A stretch of DNA of 12,474 nucleotides from the NCBI GenBank assembly GCA_947462695.1, contig CANHQC010000024.1, positions 1-12,474 of the forward strand. The letters run 5' to 3'. The DNA is from Flavobacteriales bacterium. Lineage in GTDB: Bacteria > Bacteroidota > Bacteroidia > Flavobacteriales_D > Crocinitomicaceae. Both the position numbers and the translations under genes were made by a program. Each line of letters starts with the position of its first letter. The stretch's first letter is position 1. The notes below the pieces were generated by a model. That model searched no databases. It was not told the origin of the DNA and saw only the letters and a program-made list of their open reading frames with translations. Of this stretch, positions 6,446 to 12,474 are shown one piece after another.

Positions 6446-7786
6446 ATGGGAAGAAGATTACTCTTAGAACACGATAACGTACCCGGAATAGAAACGTTTG
6501 AGGTATACCGTAAACAAGGTGGTTACCGTTCTGTGGAAAAAGCATTAAAATCCATGTCACCAGAACAAGTGGTGGAAGAAGTTCAAAAGTCTGGCCTTCG
6601 CGGTCGTGGTGGTGCTGGATTCCCAACTGGAATGAAATGGTCATTTTTGGCAAAACCTGAAGGTGTTTCACGGTACCTATTATGTAATGCGGATGAATCT
6701 GAACCAGGTACATTCAAGGATCGTTACTTGATGGAGAAAATTCCACATTTATTGATTGAAGGGATGATTGTTTCGAGCTACGCGCTGGGTGCAAACACAT
6801 CGTATATCTACATTCGCGGTGAGTACATGTGGGTGCTCGATATTCTTGAAAAAGCAATAGCAGAGGCGTATGCCAGTGGATTTTTGGGTAAAAACATTTT
6901 AGGTTCGGGCTACGATTTAGACCTTTATGTCGCTCCGGGAGGAGGTGCATACATCTGTGGTGAGGAAACAGCCTTGATTGAATCCCTTGAGGGAAAACGT
7001 GGTAATCCACGAATGAAACCGCCATTTCCTGCAGTTAAAGGGTTATGGGGTTGTCCGACAGTTGTAAATAACGTGGAAAGTATCGCTGCTGTTGTTCCCA
7101 TTGTAAACGATGGTGGTGATGAATACGCTAAAATCGGTCTTGGTAAAAGTACAGGTACTAAATTGATCTCCGCAGGAGGTAACTTGGTTCGTCCAGGAGT
7201 TTATGAAATTGAAATGGGTATCACGGTGGAAGAATTTATCTACGGAGACGATTATTGCCGCGGTATTGCAAATAATAAAAAATTAAAAGCGTGTGTTCCT
7301 GGTGGTTCATCGGTTCCAATTCTACCCGCTCATTTGGTTACCAAAACGGCGGCAGGTGAAGATCGTTTAATGACATATGAAAGTTTGGCAGACGGTGGAT
7401 TTGCCTCAGGTTCAATGCTCGGATCTGGTGGATTCATTGTGTTTGATGAAGATCAATGTATCGTTAGAAACACATGGAATTTTGCCCGTTTTTACGCGCA
7501 TGAATCGTGTGGACAATGTTCACCATGCCGCGAAGGAACAGGTTGGATGGAGAAGGTGCTTTACCGACTTGAACACGGTCAAGGGAACATGAGAGACATC
7601 GATTTGTTGGCTGAAATCAACAAGAAAATTGAAGGAAATACGATTTGTCCGCTTGGTGATGCTGCGGCATGGCCTGTCGCAGCTGCGATTCGCCATTTCC
7701 GTGAGGAATTTGAATGGCACGTCAATCATTCAGAAGAAGCTCAAAAAAGAAATTACGGACTATTGAAAGAAGTGGCTTCGGCCTAA
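6446..7786 (+). CDS. nuoF: NADH-quinone oxidoreductase subunit F (NADH/FMN, cluster N3)
   Basis: The 446-residue 51-kDa subunit oxidises NADH through FMN. The glycine-rich FMN/NADH region is G-R-G-G-A-G-F-P-T-G at 53-62, followed by N-A-D-E-S-E-P-G-T at 81-89, Y-I-C-G-E-E at 169-174, and V-V-N-N-V-E-S at 206-212. Cluster N3 is bound by Cys355, Cys358, Cys361 (E-S-C-G-Q-C-S-P-C-R-E-G) and Cys401 (T-I-C-P-L-G-D). The loop before the E-E pair reads P-G-G-G-A-Y where many homologues have G-A-G-A-Y, a mild change. Full length and all ligands are present, so the protein looks active. Confidence 0.98.
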   Translation: MGRRLLLEHDNVPGIETFEVYRKQGGYRSVEKALKSMSPEQVVEEVQKSGLRGRGGAGFPTGMKWSFLAKPEGVSRYLLCNADESEPGTFKDRYLMEKIPHLLIEGMIVSSYALGANTSYIYIRGEYMWVLDILEKAIAEAYASGFLGKNILGSGYDLDLYVAPGGGAYICGEETALIESLEGKRGNPRMKPPFPAVKGLWGCPTVVNNVESIAAVVPIVNDGGDEYAKIGLGKSTGTKLISAGGNLVRPGVYEIEMGITVEEFIYGDDYCRGIANNKKLKACVPGGSSVPILPAHLVTKTAAGEDRLMTYESLADGGFASGSMLGSGGFIVFDEDQCIVRNTWNFARFYAHESCGQCSPCREGTGWMEKVLYRLEHGQGNMRDIDLLAEINKKIEGNTICPLGDAAAWPVAAAIRHFREEFEWHVNHSEEAQKRNYGLLKEVASA

Positions 7787-7805
7787 ATAAAAAATACAAC
7801 TGGTT

Positions 7806-8777
7806 ATGGTTAAAGTTACCATTGATGATGTACAAATTGAGGTAGAACCGGGAACTACCATCCTTAGTGCAGCCCGTCAAATTGGCGGTGATGTTGTTCC
7901 ACCTGCAATGTGTTACTACAGTAAGTTACCAGGTACAGGTGGAAAATGCCGCACGTGCTTGGTTGAAGTAGCGCAAGGTTCTGAAAAGGATCCACGTCCA
8001 ATGCCAAAACTTGTGGCTTCTTGCTCAACACCTGTCATGGACGGTATGGTGGTGAAAAATAAAACGAGTGAACGCGTGCACGATAACCGTGGGGGCGTAG
8101 TAGAGTTTTTATTGATTAATCACCCATTGGATTGCCCGGTTTGTGATCAAGCAGGGGAATGCCACTTGCAGGATTTAGGTTATGAACATGGATCAGCAAA
8201 GACGCGTTACGAAGAAGAACGCCGCAAATTCGATCCGATTGACATAGGCAATAAGATTAAGTTACATATGAACCGCTGTATTCTTTGTTACCGGTGTGTG
8301 CATGTAGCTAATCAATTAACAGATAAGCGGGTACATGGTGTACTTCACAGAGGAGAGCATGCAGAAATCAGTACATATATTGAAAATGCCATAGAAAACG
8401 ATTTCTCCGGAAACATGATTGACGTTTGTCCAGTTGGTGCATTAACGGATAAAACCTTCCGATTTAAAAGTCGTGTATGGTTTTTGAAGCCAATGGATGC
8501 GTCATGTTCGTGTACAAAGTGTTCAGGAAAAGCTGTCGTATGGATGTTTGGAAATGAAATTTACCGCGTAACAGCTAGAAAAGATGCATACGGTGAAGTG
8601 GAAGATCAAGACGGTAAAGCAGGATGGATTTGTAATGACTGTCGCTTCGATAGAAAGGATGTGAGTAATTGGACAATAGAAGGTCCAAGAAAAATTAATC
8701 GTCATTCTGTCATTTCTCAAGGACAATACTTAAGTCCGCGTGATACTCAAAAACAATTGACTGATGGAAACAAGTGA
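7806..8777 (+). CDS. nuoG: NADH-quinone oxidoreductase subunit G, short form lacking the molybdopterin-type domain
   Basis: The product has 323 residues, against roughly 680-910 in most bacteria. In order it shows a [2Fe-2S] ferredoxin domain (N1b: Cys36-x11-Cys48-x2-Cys51-x21-Cys73), the His-ligated [4Fe-4S] N5 (His106-x3-Cys110-x2-Cys113-x5-Cys119) and the N4 cluster (Cys158, Cys161, Cys164, Cys208). It ends with only the first part of the Mo-oxidoreductase 4Fe-4S domain. There the cysteines are 234, 236, 239, 276 and 279 (C-x-C-x2-C and C-x2-C), not the E. coli N7 pattern C-x2-C-x3-C-x27-C. Clusters N1b, N4 and N5 carry electrons from NuoF towards NuoI, so the essential wire is intact. nuoH starts 14 nt before its stop, which argues that the short length is natural. 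To my knowledge short NuoG proteins are usual in flavobacteria. Confidence 0.95.
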   Translation: MVKVTIDDVQIEVEPGTTILSAARQIGGDVVPPAMCYYSKLPGTGGKCRTCLVEVAQGSEKDPRPMPKLVASCSTPVMDGMVVKNKTSERVHDNRGGVVEFLLINHPLDCPVCDQAGECHLQDLGYEHGSAKTRYEEERRKFDPIDIGNKIKLHMNRCILCYRCVHVANQLTDKRVHGVLHRGEHAEISTYIENAIENDFSGNMIDVCPVGALTDKTFRFKSRVWFLKPMDASCSCTKCSGKAVVWMFGNEIYRVTARKDAYGEVEDQDGKAGWICNDCRFDRKDVSNWTIEGPRKINRHSVISQGQYLSPRDTQKQLTDGNK

Positions 8778-9792
8778 ATGGATTGAAAAATTTGTGTTAA
8801 TCGTCATACTGTTCCTCGTTACATTAGGAATAGCTGCATATTTAACGTATTTCGAAAGAAAAGTAGCGGCTTGGTTTCAAGATCGTATTGGTCCAGATCG
8901 TGCAGGACCTTTTGGAATTTTACAACCCCTTGCCGATGGTGGGAAATTATTCTTTAAGGAGGATTTCATCCCATTCGCAGCAGAGAAATGGTTGTTCATT
9001 CTGGGACCAGGTATCGCCATGTTTACGGCATTAATGACTGGAGCTGTTATTCCATGGAGTACTGATCTGGTGCTTTTTGGACAGGAGATTGCACTTCAAG
9101 TGGCTGATGTAAATATTGGGATTTTGTTCATAATGGGGTTCCTTTCAATTGGTGTGTATGGAATTATGATTGGTGGTTGGGCATCTAACAACAAATATTC
9201 CCTGTTCAGTGCGATTCGCGCGAGTTCTCAAATGATTTCATACGAATTAGCTATGGGTATCGTGGTGATTACCATTGTCATGATGTCCGGAAGCCTCAGT
9301 TTGCGAGACATTACCAATGCTCAACATGGCATGAATTGGAATGTGTTCTACCAGCCCGTTGCGTTTATAGTGTTCTTTGTATGTGCGCTTGCAGAAACAA
9401 ATCGCGCACCATTTGATTTACCAGAATGTGAAAGTGAGTTGATTGGTGGTTACCATACCGAGTATGGTTCCATGAAAATGGGATTCTACCTCTTTGCTGA
9501 ATACGTGAGTTTGTTTACGTCGTCAGTAGTAATAGCGGTGCTTTTCTTTGGAGGATATAATTTCCCAGGAATGGATTATTTTGAAGGTAATACACTAGCG
9601 TTACTTGGATTAGGTGCACTATTCCTTAAGACATTCTTTTTTGTATTCGTCTTCATGTGGATTCGTTGGACCTTGCCGCGATTCCGTTTTGATCAATTAA
9701 TGCACTTAGGTTGGAAAAGCCTTATCCCCATTTCACTTATAAATATGTTGATTACTGGAATAGTGACTGCATTTAACGAAGGCTGGTTTTAA
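8764..9792 (+). CDS. nuoH: NADH-quinone oxidoreductase subunit H
   Basis: This 342-residue polytopic membrane protein (about eight predicted helices) is the ND1 homologue that closes the quinone chamber on the membrane side. Conserved signatures are Y-F-E-R-K-V-A-A-W-F-Q-D-R-I-G-P at 29-44, the K-E-D-F-I-P loop at 65-70, S-Y-E at 159-161, and A-E-T-N-R-A-P-F-D-L-P-E at 210-221. The last of these is followed by the acidic E-S-E-L-I-G-G-Y-H-T-E-Y loop that contributes to the E-channel. The ATG at 8764 overlaps the nuoG 3' end by 14 nt, and nuoI starts 10 nt after its stop. Confidence 0.98.
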   Translation: METSEWIEKFVLIVILFLVTLGIAAYLTYFERKVAAWFQDRIGPDRAGPFGILQPLADGGKLFFKEDFIPFAAEKWLFILGPGIAMFTALMTGAVIPWSTDLVLFGQEIALQVADVNIGILFIMGFLSIGVYGIMIGGWASNNKYSLFSAIRASSQMISYELAMGIVVITIVMMSGSLSLRDITNAQHGMNWNVFYQPVAFIVFFVCALAETNRAPFDLPECESELIGGYHTEYGSMKMGFYLFAEYVSLFTSSVVIAVLFFGGYNFPGMDYFEGNTLALLGLGALFLKTFFFVFVFMWIRWTLPRFRFDQLMHLGWKSLIPISLINMLITGIVTAFNEGWF

Positions 9793-9802
9793 TCAATAGG
9801 AA

Positions 9803-10351
9803 ATGACTATGCAAAGTTTATCCAATAGAAAAAAAGTGGTATCCAAAAAGGAAATGACCTTTATGGAACGCATTTACCTTCCTGCCATTTTTGGGGGAAT
9901 GTGGATTACATTCAAGCACCTTTTTCGTAAAAACAATACGTTAAAGTATCCCGAAGAAACTCGTGAATTCGCACCTGTTTATCGTGGGCAACATGTACTG
10001 AAGAGAGATGAAGAAGGTCGTGAAAACTGCACGGCTTGTGGATTGTGCGCAGTAGCTTGTCCTGCTGAGGCAATTACAATGGTTGCAGGCGAACGTGAAC
10101 GAGGTGAAGAAAACCTTTACCGCGAAGAAAAATACGCTGAGGTATATGAAATCAATATGCTTCGTTGCATTTTCTGTGGATTGTGTGAAGAAGCATGCCC
10201 GAAGGAAGCTATTTTCTTAACCGATCGAATTGTCCCATCCAACTTTGAACGCGATGGATTTGTCTATGGAAAAGATAAGTTGGTAGAGTCCATGGATGAC
10301 AGAATTGATATCACGAAACGCCAACACACAGGTAAACGAGGAGTAATATGA
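9803..10351 (+). CDS. nuoI: NADH-quinone oxidoreductase subunit I (clusters N6a/N6b)
   Basis: The 182-residue product has two ferredoxin-type [4Fe-4S] motifs: Cys76, 79, 82 and 86 (C-T-A-C-G-L-C with A-C-P) and Cys122, 125, 128 and 132 (C-I-F-C-G-L-C with A-C-P). These are N6a and N6b, which relay electrons from NuoG to N2 in NuoB. The amphipathic N-terminal part (about 20-50) is the usual membrane-surface anchor. An AGGA sits a few bases before the ATG at 9803; an in-frame ATG at 9809 would shorten the protein by two residues. The stop TGA overlaps the nuoJ ATG in ATGA. Confidence 0.97.
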   Translation: MTMQSLSNRKKVVSKKEMTFMERIYLPAIFGGMWITFKHLFRKNNTLKYPEETREFAPVYRGQHVLKRDEEGRENCTACGLCAVACPAEAITMVAGERERGEENLYREEKYAEVYEINMLRCIFCGLCEEACPKEAIFLTDRIVPSNFERDGFVYGKDKLVESMDDRIDITKRQHTGKRGVI

Positions 10352-10860
10352 GTTTAGAATTAATCGCAACCCTGCTCGGGGGATTGACCATCGGTTCGGC
10401 ATTGATGGTTGTCATCAGCAAACATCCTGTAAGAAGCGTGCTGTATTTAGTACTCACGTTTTTCTTGATTTCCTCCAATTACATATTAATGAATGCGCAG
10501 TTCATTGCCATTGTGAATATCATTGTTTATGCTGGAGCCATAATGGTACTTTTCCTTTTTGTACTCATGTTGCTTAATCTAAACACTGAAAATGAACCAA
10601 AAAGTACCTTGTTAGTAAAAGTATCTGCTGTAATTGCTGGCGGACTTTTATTTACAGTGTTAATTGCGGCATTGAGAGAAGGAGTGGTCATGGCTCAGCC
10701 AGGAATTATAGATGCCAACGATCAAGGTTTAGTTGAAAATCTTGGTAGGTTATTGTTCACGAAATACGTGCTTCCTTTTGAAGTGTCTTCTGTACTATTT
10801 ATAGCCGCAATGGTAGGTGCAGTGCTTATGGCGAAACGCGAAAAACAAACAGTAGATTAA
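10348..10860 (+). CDS. nuoJ: NADH-quinone oxidoreductase subunit J
   Basis: The 170-residue ND6-type membrane protein has five predicted helices. The conserved third-helix block I-V-Y-A-G-A-I-M-V-L-F-L-F-V is at about residues 60-73; it contains the pi-bulge region linked to coupling in known complex I structures. The length matches the NuoJ family. The start codon shares ATGA with the nuoI stop, and one base separates its stop from the nuoK ATG, so I, J and K are probably translated by coupled reinitiation. Confidence 0.96.
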   Translation: MSLELIATLLGGLTIGSALMVVISKHPVRSVLYLVLTFFLISSNYILMNAQFIAIVNIIVYAGAIMVLFLFVLMLLNLNTENEPKSTLLVKVSAVIAGGLLFTVLIAALREGVVMAQPGIIDANDQGLVENLGRLLFTKYVLPFEVSSVLFIAAMVGAVLMAKREKQTVD

Positions 10861-10861
10861 T

Positions 10862-11191
10862 ATGGTATTGTCAAGTATTTTTCAGCAAGGCGTATCGATA
10901 GAGTATTACATAGTACTTAGTTCGGTATTGTTTATTATAGGTGTTGTTGGTGTATTGACCAGAAGAAATGCCATAATTCTGCTAATGTGTATCGAATTGA
11001 TGTTAAATGCAGTAAACCTTTTGCTTGTTGCATTTTCAACCTACTTTGGTAAAGCGGACGCTCAAATTTTCGTCTTTTTCATCATGGTGGTGGCAGCAGC
11101 AGAAGCAACAGTCGGATTATCCATCCTGATTCTTGCCTACAGAACATTGCGTACTACGGATGTTGGAATCTTTAATAAATTAAAAGGTTAA
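10862..11191 (+). CDS. nuoK: NADH-quinone oxidoreductase subunit K
   Basis: The 109-residue ND4L-type protein has three predicted helices. The two membrane glutamates that define the family are present: Glu45 in M-C-I-E-L-M-L-N-A-V-N and Glu81 in A-A-A-E-A-T-V-G-L. They correspond to Glu36 and Glu72 of E. coli NuoK and form part of the central proton path. The start ATG at 10862 is one base after the nuoJ stop. The N-terminal stretch is about nine residues longer than in E. coli. Confidence 0.97.
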   Translation: MVLSSIFQQGVSIEYYIVLSSVLFIIGVVGVLTRRNAIILLMCIELMLNAVNLLLVAFSTYFGKADAQIFVFFIMVVAAAEATVGLSILILAYRTLRTTDVGIFNKLKG

Positions 11192-11194
11192 TCC

Positions 11195-12474
11195 ATGTCA
11201 ACAGCTCAATTGATAATAACGATTCTAGCACTGCCGCTTTTTGGTGCTTTAATCAACGGAACCGTAGGTAAGCATTTACCGAAAGTAGTGGTGGGGTCAA
11301 TCGCAACAGGTGTGATGTTTGCTTCATTTGCACTGGCATTCACGGTGTTTTTAGGGTTGCATAAACAAGAGTTTATACACTTGTTTACCATGCTCTCGTT
11401 TGATTTTCTGCAATTAAATGCACGTTTACAGGTAGATTCACTTTCCATTTGGATGACAATGATTGTGACAGGTGTAGGTGCATTGATTCACTTGTTCTCA
11501 ATGGGATACATGAGCCACGATAAAGGGTACCACAAGTTCTTTACCTATTTGAATTTGTTCATTTTTGCAATGCTTATTCTTGTCCTCGGAAGTAATTATT
11601 TTATGTTGTTCTTTGGTTGGGAAGGTGTGGGTATATGCTCTTATCTCTTAATTGGTTTCCACTACTCCGACAAGGAGAAAGGAATGCTAAACGGATTGGC
11701 AGCGCGCAAGGCGTTCATCATGAATAGAGTAGGTGACCTTGGACTTTTAATTGCGCTATTTCTTATGCTGATTCATTTCGGATCATTGGAATACGCAGAC
11801 ATTGCCAACCAGTTATTGGTTAATGAGGTAACAATTTCCAATTGGGCTATTTTTGGTATCACACTTTTCTTATTTGTTGGCGCGACCGGAAAATCTGCTC
11901 AGATTCCATTGTTTACTTGGTTACCTGATGCCATGGCTGGACCAACGCCAGTTTCTGCATTGATCCACGCTGCAACAATGGTAACGGCTGGTATATTCTT
12001 AGTTGTTCGTTCTAATTTCTTATTTGAATTGGCACCGTTGACGCAAGATATCATGTTGTACATCGGTTTGGCTACTTCTTTGGTGGCTGCTTTTATAGCC
12101 TTAAGACAAAACGACATTAAGAAAGTACTGGCTTATTCGACTGTTTCTCAGCTTGGTTTGTTGTTCGTAGCGCTCGGAATGGGAGCTTACACGGCTGCGA
12201 TGTTTCACGTTACCACACATGCCTTTTTCAAAGCCTTGTTATTCTTGGGATCAGGAAGTGTCATTCACGCGATGAGTGATGAACAAGACATTCGAAAAAT
12301 GGGTGGATTGAAAGCGTATATTCCAATTACCCACATCACTTTCCTCATTGGAACGCTTGCTATTGCTGGATTCCCGTTGTTATCAGGATTCTATTCAAAA
12401 GATGAGATTTTAGCACATGCGGTTATCCACAGCCCTGTGCTGTATGGAGTATTAATGGTTTCTGTTGCAATGAC
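11195..12474 (+). CDS. nuoL: NADH-quinone oxidoreductase subunit L, 5' part (cut by window end)
   Basis: An open frame begins with ATG at 11195, three bases after the nuoK stop, and runs off the right edge with no stop. That gives 426 codons of an expected 600-650. This is the distal Mrp-antiporter-like proton pump subunit. Key residues are visible: Glu143 in F-F-G-W-E-G-V-G-I-C-S-Y, the N-R-V-G-D-L-G block with Asp181, Lys233 in G-A-T-G-K-S-A-Q-I-P-L, and His258 in S-A-L-I-H-A-A-T-M-V-T-A-G. Conserved K-V-L-A-Y-S-T-V-S-Q-L-G and H-A-F-F-K-A-L-L-F-L blocks follow. The lateral helix and C-terminal anchor lie outside the window. The truncation is a window artefact, not a broken gene. Confidence 0.97.
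   Translation, partial: MSTAQLIITILALPLFGALINGTVGKHLPKVVVGSIATGVMFASFALAFTVFLGLHKQEFIHLFTMLSFDFLQLNARLQVDSLSIWMTMIVTGVGALIHLFSMGYMSHDKGYHKFFTYLNLFIFAMLILVLGSNYFMLFFGWEGVGICSYLLIGFHYSDKEKGMLNGLAARKAFIMNRVGDLGLLIALFLMLIHFGSLEYADIANQLLVNEVTISNWAIFGITLFLFVGATGKSAQIPLFTWLPDAMAGPTPVSALIHAATMVTAGIFLVVRSNFLFELAPLTQDIMLYIGLATSLVAAFIALRQNDIKKVLAYSTVSQLGLLFVALGMGAYTAAMFHVTTHAFFKALLFLGSGSVIHAMSDEQDIRKMGGLKAYIPITHITFLIGTLAIAGFPLLSGFYSKDEILAHAVIHSPVLYGVLMVSVAM

Noticed and set aside
6444..7025. Two adjoining minus-strand open frames (89 and 103 codons) antisense to nuoF
   Set aside because: They lie wholly inside the well-supported nuoF, have no recognisable domain, and are the type of antisense frame that codon bias creates.
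7806..8777. Reading the short NuoG as a frameshifted or broken gene
   Set aside because: No further Mo-domain coding follows in any frame: nuoH begins 14 nt before the stop and continues intact. The short form is best read as natural.
11206..12117. Minus-strand frames near the right edge as independent genes
   Set aside because: The + strand is continuously open from 11195 to the end and encodes conserved NuoL motifs.

Overview
This window comes from a Bacteroidota genome, most likely of the order Flavobacteriales. Four observations support this: a secreted protein with a C-terminal type IX secretion (T9SS) sorting domain; a ribosomal-protein-like gene upstream of rimM with a long Glu/Pro/Ala tail; a NuoG that stops at 323 residues without the large C-terminal molybdopterin-type domain; and a TAnnTTTG-type -7 promoter element with few strong Shine-Dalgarno sites. 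The family cannot be fixed from the sequence. The DNA is moderately AT-rich, and every gene reads on the + strand.

The left block (1-3082) holds translation-related genes plus one secreted protein. It contains the 3' end of a gene that is probably rpsP (30S protein S16, only its acidic repeat tail visible), rimM (16S rRNA maturation), an orphan T9SS-exported beta-propeller-like protein, and a tRNA1(Val) A37 N6-methyltransferase of the TrmN6/YfiC family. The gaps between them are 9, 34 and 14 nt, so they could be co-transcribed.

A 166-nt intergenic region (3083-3248) follows. It is the longest non-coding stretch and probably carries the promoter of the next operon. No stretch of 300 nt or more lacks a gene.

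The right block (3249-12474) is the respiratory complex I operon in canonical order: nuoA, B, C, D, E, F, G, H, I, J, K and the first 426 codons of nuoL, which the window end cuts. NuoE, F and G form the NADH-oxidising arm (FMN and Fe-S clusters). NuoB, C, D and I pass electrons through the terminal cluster N2 to the quinone site shared with NuoH. NuoA, H, J, K and L are membrane subunits that couple this to proton translocation. Four gene pairs overlap (A/B by 13 nt, B/C by 8, G/H by 14, I/J by 4) and J/K are one base apart, so translation is tightly coupled. nuoM and nuoN presumably follow outside the window. Nearly all cluster-ligating and proton-path residues are present, so the complex looks functional.

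I see no CRISPR, mobile element, tRNA, rRNA or defence system here. The window is mainly conserved housekeeping sequence. The points that stand out are the minimal NuoG with an altered cysteine pattern, the altered NuoD C terminus, the hexapeptide array on the putative S16 tail, the orphan T9SS protein, and the upstream region of the nuo operon.
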